Below are positions 37,717 to 45,579 of a stretch of 64,000 bases of DNA, piece after piece. Source of the DNA: JBJXHG01 sp046160865 (lineage in GTDB: Bacteria; Planctomycetota; UBA1135; GCA-002686595); assembly GCA_046160865.1 (NCBI GenBank), contig JBJXHG010000108.1:29680-93679 (forward strand), given 5' to 3'. The translations under genes and the position numbers were made by a program. Positions within the stretch are counted from its first letter, which is position 1; every line of letters begins with the position of its first letter. The notes beneath the pieces were generated by a model. That model did not search any database and had not been told where the DNA came from. It worked only from the letters and a program-made list of their open reading frames with translations.

Positions 37717-38858
37717 GCCGGCGCGCTCGCCTCGCTCGCTGTCGGCGACACGAGCGTGAGCACCGACACTTCGGGCGGCGCACCGAAACGCAGCGGCGGC
37801 GCGTGCCCGTGTTCCCAACCGATGCCGCGGCTCACGTAGATCCAGCGGCCGTCCATGTCGTGCAAGCCGCCCGCGCCGACCGCGCGCGGCACGCTCGACG
37901 AGATCAGCGGCGGACCGAAGAACGGCAGTTGCACTTGTCCGCCGTGCGTGTGACCCGCGACGACGAGGTCGACGCGCGTGCGCGGTGCGAGCCCGAACAC
38001 GACGTCGGGCCGGTGCGCGAACACGATGCGGACGTCGTCGTCGCCGCGCCGCGTCTCCATGAGCGAGAGAGCGGTGAGCGCGCCGGGCGAGTCGTATTTC
38101 AGCGTGATGCCGCACAGCGTCACGCGCCGGTCGCGCAGCGCGAGCTCGACGATCTCGTTCTCGAGGATCTTCACATTGCTACCTGCGAGCAGCGCGCGCG
38201 CGTCCTCGGCCGACTCGCAGTCGCCGTGCACGAACCACACGCCGAGCGGCGGATCCAGCGGCGCCAAGAGCTCGCGCAGCTCCGCAGCGAAGTCGTCGAA
38301 GCGCTCGCGCGTCACCTGGCCCAAGTCGCCGGGCATCAGCACGAGGTCGGGCCGTGCGTCGACTGCGCGCGCGATGGCGTCGCGCTCGTGATCGCCGACC
38401 GCGAGCGTCTGGATGTCGGCGAGCACGACGACGACGAGCGGCGACGTGCCGGCGCGCTGCGGCGAGAGCACGTGGGTCGCGTGCTCGTTCGTGAGCGCGT
38501 ACGGCTCGACGAACGACGCGTAGAGGCCCAGTGGGATCGCGAGGAAGCTCGCGCATGCGATGGCGACGACGGGCTTCGTCACGCGGCGCGTCCGCCGCGC
38601 GAGCAACACGGCCACGGCGAAGATCGGCAGCGCGAAGACGAGGTCGAAGTACGCAAAGCTGACGCCGAGGAAGATGTCGAAACCGAGCTGCGCGCAGACG
38701 ACGTCCTTCGCGAGCAAGAACAACACGACCGAGATCGCCGCGCCGGCGACGCGCGCAAGTCCGATCGGTCGCGGGCGTGCGCGCAAGAGCAGCCACAGTC
38801 CGAGCGCGAGGTCGGTGACGACCGAGACCCAGACCAGCGCGAGCGTCGGCGTGCTCAT
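37686..38858 (-). CDS. Membrane-anchored variant metallophosphoesterase, paralogue 1
   Basis: The 390-residue protein has about four N-terminal membrane helices (residues 1-120), then a YkuE-like phosphoesterase domain: VLADIQTLAVGD, LMPGDLGQV, VHGDCES, and AGHTHGGQVQLPFFGPP. The usual DxH and GNH[DE] motifs read DIQ and GDCE, so metal-binding or catalytic histidines are changed, though GHTH is intact. It may have altered chemistry. It is the downstream member of a tandem pair and overlaps its paralogue by ATGA. Confidence 0.8.
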   Translation of the reverse strand: MSTPTLALVWVSVVTDLALGLWLLLRARPRPIGLARVAGAAISVVLFLLAKDVVCAQLGFDIFLGVSFAYFDLVFALPIFAVAVLLARRTRRVTKPVVAIACASFLAIPLGLYASFVEPYALTNEHATHVLSPQRAGTSPLVVVVLADIQTLAVGDHERDAIARAVDARPDLVLMPGDLGQVTRERFDDFAAELRELLAPLDPPLGVWFVHGDCESAEDARALLAGSNVKILENEIVELALRDRRVTLCGITLKYDSPGALTALSLMETRRGDDDVRIVFAHRPDVVFGLAPRTRVDLVVAGHTHGGQVQLPFFGPPLISSSVPRAVGAGGLHDMDGRWIYVSRGIGWEHGHAPPLRFGAPPEVSVLTLVSPTASEASAPAQPPSTAPSR

Positions 38859-39985
38859 GGCGCCGCGACGAGCGTGAGCAACGAGACTTCGGGCGGACAC
38901 AAGAAGCGCATGCGCGGCGCGAAGCCGCGCTCGCAGCCGACGCCGCGGCTGACATAGATGCGCCGGCCACCGATCGAGTGCAGTCCGCCGGCGGCAACGT
39001 CGCGCGGCACCGACGACAATGTGATCGGCGGTCCGTAGAACGGCAGTTGCACTTGCCCGCCGTGCGTGTGGCCCGCGACGACGAGATCGACGCGCGACGG
39101 ATCCGTGAGCAAGTAGACGACGTCCGGCAGGTGCGCTGTGAGCACGCGGACCTCGCGCTCATCCGGCCGCGTGTCGAACGCGCGCACGAACTCGCGCGTC
39201 TCCCTGCGCGCGATGCGGATGTCCGCGCCGCCGAGTCGCAAGCGCCAGCCTTCGTGCTCGAGCACGACGTCGCGGTCGTCGAGGAACTGCACTTGTGTGC
39301 CTTCGAGCGCGCGGAGCACGGGCTCGCGCGCGTCGCAGTTGCCGATCACGAAGAAGACGCCCATCGGTGCCGCGAGCGGCTTCAGGAGCTCGCGGAACTC
39401 GGGAATCGCGCGCTCGAACTCGTCCGGCCACGCTTGCAGCAAGTCGCCGGGGATCAGGATCAAGTGCGGCTCGAACGCCAGCGCGCGGCGCACGGCCTCG
39501 CGCTCGTGATCGGTGACGGTGCGCGCTTGGATGTCGGCGAGGACGGCGACGCGCAGCGGTGCAGGGCCGGCGCGTTCCTTCGCGATCTCGACGGTCGCGC
39601 TCTCGTTCGTGAGCGCGAACGGCTCCACGAACGTGACGTAGATGCCGAGCGGCGCGAGCAACACGCACAGCACAGCGACGATGCGCACGTGCTTCGTGAG
39701 CTCGAGCTTCTTGTGCAGGAGCAAGTACAGACCCGCGACGGGAGCGAGCACGAAGATGGCGAGGTACGCGAAGTGGAGCCCGAGGAAGAACGAGCCCGGC
39801 GGCAGGATGCGCACGACGAGCATCTTCGCGCTCACCCACCCGGCGACGAGCGCGACGACCGACACCATGCGGAACGGCCCGATCGTCTTCGGGTTGCCGA
39901 GGTGCAAGACGAGGCGCGCGACGAAGAAGTCGGTCGCGAGCGACAGCCACGGCGCGACGAGGGCGATGAGGTGGTAGGGATGCAC
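38855..39985 (-). CDS. Membrane-anchored variant metallophosphoesterase, paralogue 2
   Basis: The 376-residue protein has the same layout as its neighbour: N-terminal membrane helices, a VEPFALTNE linker, then VLADIQARTVTD, LIPGDLLQAW, FVIGNCDAREP and AGHTHGGQVQLPFYGPP. The pair clearly arose by tandem duplication. As in paralogue 1, DxH is DIQ and the GNHD histidine is replaced by Cys. Ends with a conserved ERGFAPRMRFLCPPEVSLL, shared with the other copy. Confidence 0.8.
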   Translation of the reverse strand: MHPYHLIALVAPWLSLATDFFVARLVLHLGNPKTIGPFRMVSVVALVAGWVSAKMLVVRILPPGSFFLGLHFAYLAIFVLAPVAGLYLLLHKKLELTKHVRIVAVLCVLLAPLGIYVTFVEPFALTNESATVEIAKERAGPAPLRVAVLADIQARTVTDHEREAVRRALAFEPHLILIPGDLLQAWPDEFERAIPEFRELLKPLAAPMGVFFVIGNCDAREPVLRALEGTQVQFLDDRDVVLEHEGWRLRLGGADIRIARRETREFVRAFDTRPDEREVRVLTAHLPDVVYLLTDPSRVDLVVAGHTHGGQVQLPFYGPPITLSSVPRDVAAGGLHSIGGRRIYVSRGVGCERGFAPRMRFLCPPEVSLLTLVAAP

Positions 39986-40030
39986 GGCGATAGCCGACTC
40001 GATGTGGCTCGGCGAGCGCGCGCGTCGCGC

Positions 40031-41374
40031 TCAGCGGATCACGATACGCGGAAAGTCGCGCGCAGCTAGGCGCACGAGCGCGTCGCGGTCGAACGTGCGG
40101 AGCACGCTGCCGTCTTTGCCGGAGCGGATCGTGACGGTGCCGAAGCCGGGCAGCCAGTTGCGACCGTCGACCACGAGCAGCGTGTTCGAGGTGACGGCGA
40201 TGTCGTGCACGCCGTCCGCGTTCACGTCACCGGCGTCGCGAGCCGCGAAGCTCCGGTGTGGACTGAGCTGGGACACGTAGAGGTCGGCAAAGCTCGTTCC
40301 CGAAGCGATCACGAACTCGTTCGGCTCGGCGTTGCGTGCCGTCTCGAACGCGCGAAAACCCGCGAAGTCGAGCGTGCCGTCGCCATCGACGTCGCCGAGC
40401 GCGACGCACTCGCGCAGCTTGCCGATCTCGACGATCGACGAGCCGTCGCGGCCGGAGACGATCCGGTCGGGTTGCGTACGGCTGCTCGACATGAAGTCGC
40501 CGGTGCCGTCGCCGTCGATGTCGCCGATCGAGCGCAGTTCTCGGCCGAGGAAACGACCGTAGCCCGTCGACCACAGTCGCCGGCCGTCTGCGCTCGAGAA
40601 CGCTTCGAGCTGCCCCGTGAAGAACGATCCGGCGACGAAGTCCGGCACGGCGTCGCCGTCGAGATCGCCCGATGCGCACAGCGCGAAGCCGAAGCCAGTG
40701 TTCTCGATCGCATTCGGGGAACCTTCGGACGGCCGAGGACGCTGCTCGGCCTGGATGCTGCGGATCGCGCCTCCATCTGCGCCGGCACAGATCGCGACGC
40801 GTGCAGCGACACCGTCCAACCAGCTACCGGGTGTCGAGACGAGCACGTCCACGGTGCCGTCACGGTCGACGTCGCCGATCGCGGACATCGTCGACGTCCA
40901 GTGCGCGCTCGCCGGCAGCGAGTCGAGGAGTACGCGTCCGTCCGGCCCCGACACGATCACTGTGCGCGAGTGATGTGTCTTCGTCCGGCTGCCGAGCTGG
41001 AGGCCGACGTCGGCGCGACCGTCGCCGTTCCAGTCTCCGAGCGCTCGCGCGTCATTGCGGCCGCGCCCGTACGTGCCGAACTTGCGCGCGTCGAGCAGTG
41101 AATCGTCGGCGCGCACGGTGAAGAGCGGATCGCCGCTGCGCCCCGACAAGATCCACGTCGTCGGAACGTCGTCCTCGGTCACCGGATCGAAGCGCATCGT
41201 GAGCGCGATGTCGTCGCATCCGTCCGCGTCGACATCGCCGACACCGATCGCCGACCAACCCGTCGACGGCGTGTCGGAGCCGTCGGGCACGTTCCAGAGT
41301 TGGTAGACGAGGTACGCGAGCGCGCTCGCGCCGAGCACGACGACGATCGCGGCGGTGATCAGGAGCTTGCGCAA
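40031..41374 (-). CDS. Membrane-anchored FG-GAP/integrin-like repeat protein
   Basis: The 447-residue protein has one N-terminal membrane helix (residues 3-27) then repeated Ca-binding loops DxDxDG: GDVDADGCDD, GDWNGDGRAD, GDVDRDGTVD, GDLDGDAVPD, GDIDGDGTGD, GDVDGDGTLD and GDVNADGVHD. This predicts a seven-bladed beta-propeller exposed outside the cytoplasmic membrane. The function is unknown; such propellers usually mediate binding. Confidence 0.85.
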   Translation of the reverse strand: MRKLLITAAIVVVLGASALAYLVYQLWNVPDGSDTPSTGWSAIGVGDVDADGCDDIALTMRFDPVTEDDVPTTWILSGRSGDPLFTVRADDSLLDARKFGTYGRGRNDARALGDWNGDGRADVGLQLGSRTKTHHSRTVIVSGPDGRVLLDSLPASAHWTSTMSAIGDVDRDGTVDVLVSTPGSWLDGVAARVAICAGADGGAIRSIQAEQRPRPSEGSPNAIENTGFGFALCASGDLDGDAVPDFVAGSFFTGQLEAFSSADGRRLWSTGYGRFLGRELRSIGDIDGDGTGDFMSSSRTQPDRIVSGRDGSSIVEIGKLRECVALGDVDGDGTLDFAGFRAFETARNAEPNEFVIASGTSFADLYVSQLSPHRSFAARDAGDVNADGVHDIAVTSNTLLVVDGRNWLPGFGTVTIRSGKDGSVLRTFDRDALVRLAARDFPRIVIR

Positions 41375-41464
41375 GGTGTCGAATCGCAGGCTAGCACGAC
41401 GCGACGACTCGCGCTGGTTCGACGAATTGGCAACCGAGTACCGAGGTCGATCTCGCGCCCCGCC

Positions 41465-42691
41465 CTACACCTTCGCCGCCCCGAGAATCTCTTCCTCCGT
41501 CAAGATGCGTGGCGTCTTCTTCGCCAGCTCGAGCACGCGCTGCACGGCGTCGTCGGTCACGGTGACGCCGCGCTTCTCGAGGAAGTACATCACGTTCGAC
41601 TTGCCGCTCATCGGACCGACGGCGATCACTTGCTCGAGCCCGAAGAGCTCGGCCGGCACGCCCGAGTACACGCGGTTGGCGAGCCACGTGTCGCCCTTCT
41701 TGAACGCCTTGATCACGGCCGCTGCGTGCACGCCGGTCGCGGTCTCGAACGCGTCCTTGCCGAACACGGGATAGTTCGCGGGCACGGGCAGGCCGACGGC
41801 CTCGCTCGCGACGCGGCAGTACTCGCCGAGCTTCGAGAGGTCGTTGTCGATGACGCCCATCAACTTCAGGTTGACGAGCAAGAGGTCCATCTCGGTGTTG
41901 CCCGTGCGCTCGCCGACGCCGAGCGCCGTCGCGTGGATGCGCGTCGCGCCCGCTTCGAGCGCCGCGAGCGAGTTGACGAGGCCCATCCCGCGATCGCGGT
42001 GGCCGTGCCAGTCGATGCCCACGTCGACGCCCATCTGGTCGACGAGGTCGCGCACGTAGCCGACGAGCCGCTTGACGCCGGCCGGTGTCGAGTGGCCGCA
42101 CGTGTCGCAGATGCAGATGCGCTTCGCGCCGGCTTCGATCGCGGTCGTGTAGAGCTTGCGCACGGTGTCGGGATGCGCGCGCGTCGTGTCCTCGGTCACG
42201 AACATCGACGGCAGCTTCTCGCGCGTGCAGAACTCGATCGCCTCGCGCGAGAGCTTGAGCATCGTGTCGAGCTCCCAGTTCTCTGCGTACTGGCGGATCG
42301 GGCTCGAGCCGATGAACGCGCACACTTCGACCGGCACGCCGGTCTGCTGCACGACCTCGACGATCGGCGCGATGTCGGAGACGAGCGTCCGGCACGCGAC
42401 GTTCGGCGTGATTGCGAGGCCTTTCATCTCGCGCACGAGTGCCACGATGTGCTCGCGCGCGCGCGCGCCTGCGCCAGGCAAGCCGACGTCGGCCGTGTCG
42501 ATGCCGAGCTCGTCCATCAGGTGCAAGAGCGCGAGCTTCTTGTCGAGGCTCGGGTCCTTCGCGGACGGGCTCTGCAAGCCGTCGCGCAGGGTTTCGTCGT
42601 CGAACTGGACGCGCCCGCGCGCCGTCTTCTTCTGAAGGGGCTCGGGTTGATTCCAGTCGTAGATCAGCGTTTCGCGGTCGATCTCGGGCAT
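41465..42691 (-). CDS. DRE-TIM aldolase, 2-isopropylmalate synthase-like, without regulatory domain
   Basis: The 408-residue protein has FDDETLRDGLQSPSAKD (the RDG catalytic and metal motif), DTCGHSTPAGV, and the HGHRDRGMGLVNSLAA metal-binding HxH. LeuA, homocitrate synthase and citramalate synthase share these. It lacks the 120-residue C-terminal LeuA regulatory domain, so feedback by leucine may be absent or the substrate different. Start ATG 42691 (MPEIDRE). It is divergent from lysC across about 196 bp, both in amino-acid synthesis. Confidence 0.85.
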   Translation of the reverse strand: MPEIDRETLIYDWNQPEPLQKKTARGRVQFDDETLRDGLQSPSAKDPSLDKKLALLHLMDELGIDTADVGLPGAGARAREHIVALVREMKGLAITPNVACRTLVSDIAPIVEVVQQTGVPVEVCAFIGSSPIRQYAENWELDTMLKLSREAIEFCTREKLPSMFVTEDTTRAHPDTVRKLYTTAIEAGAKRICICDTCGHSTPAGVKRLVGYVRDLVDQMGVDVGIDWHGHRDRGMGLVNSLAALEAGATRIHATALGVGERTGNTEMDLLLVNLKLMGVIDNDLSKLGEYCRVASEAVGLPVPANYPVFGKDAFETATGVHAAAVIKAFKKGDTWLANRVYSGVPAELFGLEQVIAVGPMSGKSNVMYFLEKRGVTVTDDAVQRVLELAKKTPRILTEEEILGAAKV

Positions 42692-42849
42692 AGGGGTGAT
42701 GTAGTTGAAAAAGGGCGGCCCATGATAGCCGCCGCGAGCGCATCGCCGCGCCGCGCGCTCGGCTGCTCGCACGCTTCGCGCGACTCCCGCGCTCGCGCCG
42801 CTCCGAATTCGGTCGTAGGAGCGTCTGTAGCCCGCGCGATTCGCGCCGG

Positions 42850-42855
42850 TATGCT
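42850..42855 (+). promoter_or_regulatory. Candidate -10 before lysC
   Basis: TATGCT lies 32 bases before the lysC ATG; a GAAAGGG ribosome binding site follows. It is in the divergent gap with the LeuA-like gene. Confidence 0.35.
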
Positions 42856-42887
42856 TCCCGCCTCCATAAGACGGTCGAAAGGGCACG

Positions 42888-44213
42888 ATGTTCGAAAAGG
42901 TATTGAAGTTCGGTGGCGCGGCGCTGACGGACGGTCCGGGCGTGCAGCGCGCTTGCCGCATCGTGCGGCAGTACGGCGGCGCTCGGCCGATCGTCGTCGT
43001 GAGCGCGCACCAGGGCGTGACGGATCTGCTCGACACGGTCGCGCGCTCGGCGGCCGAAGGTCATTTGGAAGGCGATCGCGTCCGCATCCGCCACCGCTCG
43101 ATCCTGCGGCAGCTCGGCCTCGACAGCGAGCTGCTCGACCGCCACTTCAACGAGCTCTTCGGCTTGCTCGCGCAGATCCAGCGCAGTGCGCGCCTCTCGC
43201 CGGCCGAGCGCGACCTCGTGCTCTCGTTCGGCGAGCGCATGAGCGCGCGCGTCGTCGCGCACGCCTTGCGCGCGGAAGGGCTCCCCGCGACGCCCGTCGA
43301 CGCGTTCGACCTCGGGTTGACGAGCGACTCGAACCACGGCGATGCGCGCCCGCTGCCCGAGAGCCGCTCGACCGTGCAAGCGACGCTCTCCGCCGTGCCC
43401 GGCATTCCGGTCGTCACCGGGTTCCTGGCGAAGGACAAGCACGGCAACTTGACCACGCTCGGTCGCAATGGATCGGACCTGACGGCGGCGCTCGTCGCCG
43501 AAGCGGTCGACGCCAGCGAAGTGCAATTGTGGAAGGGCGTCGACGGGATGATGAGCGCCGATCCCGAGATCGTGGCCGACGCGCGCAGCATCGAGCGACT
43601 CGGCTTCCAGCAAGCGGCGGAGTACGCGTTCCACGGCGCCGAGGTGCTGCACGCGGCGGCGCTCGCGCCGGCGATGCGCGCGAACCTCGCGGTGCGCTTG
43701 CTCAACGTCAACGATCCCGAAGCGCCGGGGACGCTGCTCGAAGCGCACACGCCTGCCGAAGGTCCGATCGGGATCGCTGCACGCCGCAACGTCGTGCGCA
43801 TCGATCTCGACTTGACGTGGGCTGATCCGCGCGCACCGCTGGTGTCCGAGCTCTTCGCGACTCTCGCACGTCACGCCGTCGAGCCCGGTATCGTGCGCGC
43901 GAGCGCGGAGCGCCTCAGCGTGCTCGTCGCGCCGGGCAATGGTCTCGAGGCGGCGCTCGCCGAGCTCGGCCGGCGCGTCACCGTCGAGCGCTCGCTCGCG
44001 CTCGTCGCGGTGATCGGCTGCAGCGCCGGCCGCGATGCCGCCGCCGCGCAGCAAGTGCTGTCGGTGCTCGCGGAGGCGCGCACGCCGGTGGTCGACGCGT
44101 TCGTCGGAATCCGGCAGAACAGCCAAGTCGTGCTCGTCGCGCGCGACGCGCTCGAGAAGACGGTGCGCGTGCTACACGCAGGTCTCTTGCGGCCGCAGAC
44201 GGTGCGCGTCTGA
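42888..44213 (+). CDS. lysC: Aspartate kinase
   Basis: The 441-residue protein has the amino-acid kinase start KFGGAAL, VVVSAHQGVTDLLDTVA, FGERMSARVVA near residue 120, and GRNGSDLTAALVAEA then VQLWKGVDGMMSADPEIV. The C-terminal part carries tandem ACT-like regulatory segments. It starts the aspartate pathway (lysine, methionine, threonine). The lepB-like gene follows after 10 bp. Confidence 0.92.
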   Translation: MFEKVLKFGGAALTDGPGVQRACRIVRQYGGARPIVVVSAHQGVTDLLDTVARSAAEGHLEGDRVRIRHRSILRQLGLDSELLDRHFNELFGLLAQIQRSARLSPAERDLVLSFGERMSARVVAHALRAEGLPATPVDAFDLGLTSDSNHGDARPLPESRSTVQATLSAVPGIPVVTGFLAKDKHGNLTTLGRNGSDLTAALVAEAVDASEVQLWKGVDGMMSADPEIVADARSIERLGFQQAAEYAFHGAEVLHAAALAPAMRANLAVRLLNVNDPEAPGTLLEAHTPAEGPIGIAARRNVVRIDLDLTWADPRAPLVSELFATLARHAVEPGIVRASAERLSVLVAPGNGLEAALAELGRRVTVERSLALVAVIGCSAGRDAAAAQQVLSVLAEARTPVVDAFVGIRQNSQVVLVARDALEKTVRVLHAGLLRPQTVRV

Positions 44214-44223
44214 CGGGCGAACC

Positions 44224-45396
44224 GTGAGCCGCAAGACGACGATCTGGTTCTGGACGATCGCGTTCGTAGCACTCGCCGTGCTGCTCGCGAAGACGCTCGT
44301 CGCCGACGTCTACCACGTCGATTCGGGATCGATGGAGCCCGCGATCGCCGGCGCACGATCCGGCGGCGAGCGCGTGCTCGTGCGCTACGACCGCTCGCCG
44401 CCCGAGCGCTTCGATCTCGTCGTGCTGCTGCGCTCCGGCGAATCGACACCGATCGTCAAGCGCGTCGTCGGCCTGCCCGGCGAGTCCGTGCGCATCTTGC
44501 AAGGCGATCTCGTCGTCAACGGCGAGCGACTCGCGCCCGATGCGCCGCGTCCGGCACCCGTGCTCGTGTTCGACGACCGCGCGCAGAAGATCGAGGACTA
44601 CCTCGCGCCGGGCGCCGACGAGCGCAAGCGCTGGAATGCGGACGGCGGCGTGTGGACCGTCGACGCGACGGACGTTCCGCGCGCCGCGCAAGCGGGGATG
44701 ATGTTCTGGCAGAACGGCCTCAAGGATGACTACCTCGCGCTGGACGGCTCGATCGTGCGCGGCGCGACGGAAGTCAACGACTGCATCTTCGAGTGCGAGG
44801 TGCGCGCCGATTCCGCCGGCGGTGCGATCCGCATCGGGCTCGCCGAGCAAGGCGACGTGTTCGAGTTCTCGATCGAGCCCGCGGACGGCGGGCGCGCGCG
44901 CGTGCGCATCGTGCAGCGCTTCAAGAGCGAGGGCGACGAGGAGCTCGTGTCGGCCGACGTCGATTGGAAGAGCGGCGCGTGGCAGCGCGTGCGCTGCTCG
45001 AACGTCGACAACGCGCTCGCGCTCGAGATCGGCGAGCACGCTGCGGTCCGCACGCGGTACGAGCAGAACCATCCGCACCACGCCGATCGCTTGCAGGAAG
45101 GCAAGAGCTTCGGCGAGCGCTTGTTCGTCGGCGGCGATCGCGGACGCTTCTCGTTCCAGAAGCTGCGCGTGTGGCGCGATCTCTGTTACACGCAGCGCGG
45201 TCAGCGCGGCGTGACGTCGCCGATCGATCTCGGCCCGGCCGAGTACTTCGTGCTCGGCGATCACTCGGCCGAGAGCCGCGACAGCCGCGAGTGGGGCCCG
45301 GTGCACAAGGGCGAGATCCTCGGCCGGCCGGAAGCGGTCGTGTGGCCGCTCGCGCACGCGCGCTGGCTCGAGCCGACGGGCGAAGCTGAGCCGTGA
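44224..45396 (+). CDS. lepB: Signal peptidase I with a large internal beta-rich insert
   Basis: The 390-residue protein has one N-terminal membrane helix, then the catalytic serine in DSGSMEP (Ser36), the lysine in IVKRVVGLPG (Lys79), and the C-terminal block FVLGDHSAESRDSREWGPV. Between them residues of about 120-325 are an insertion (WQNGLKDDY, ECEVRADSAGGAIRIGL, WQRVRCSNVDNALALEI) that reads like a concanavalin/LamG-type beta-sandwich. Normal bacterial SPase I is 170-320 residues. It cleaves signal peptides from secreted proteins. The start is GTG 44224. Confidence 0.88.
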   Translation: MSRKTTIWFWTIAFVALAVLLAKTLVADVYHVDSGSMEPAIAGARSGGERVLVRYDRSPPERFDLVVLLRSGESTPIVKRVVGLPGESVRILQGDLVVNGERLAPDAPRPAPVLVFDDRAQKIEDYLAPGADERKRWNADGGVWTVDATDVPRAAQAGMMFWQNGLKDDYLALDGSIVRGATEVNDCIFECEVRADSAGGAIRIGLAEQGDVFEFSIEPADGGRARVRIVQRFKSEGDEELVSADVDWKSGAWQRVRCSNVDNALALEIGEHAAVRTRYEQNHPHHADRLQEGKSFGERLFVGGDRGRFSFQKLRVWRDLCYTQRGQRGVTSPIDLGPAEYFVLGDHSAESRDSREWGPVHKGEILGRPEAVVWPLAHARWLEPTGEAEP

Positions 45397-45579
45397 GGGC
45401 GTGAGAGCGTGCGTTCGCGAAAGCGCGGGCCGCGCAAAGACTCGCGATCTCGCGAACGCGCTTCGATTCGCCGCTGCCCGCGACGAGTGACTGGCGTGCG
45501 GCGCCGCTGATCCCCGGTTCGAAGTCTCGGCTAAGCTGAGATCAAGGAGCGGGTGTGCGAATGCAACCGCGAACCCAAT

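Noticed and set aside
37203..40069. Long plus-strand frames opposite the metallophosphoesterase genes
   Set aside because: They are shadows of the minus-strand genes, which carry clear motifs and overlapping start/stop codons.
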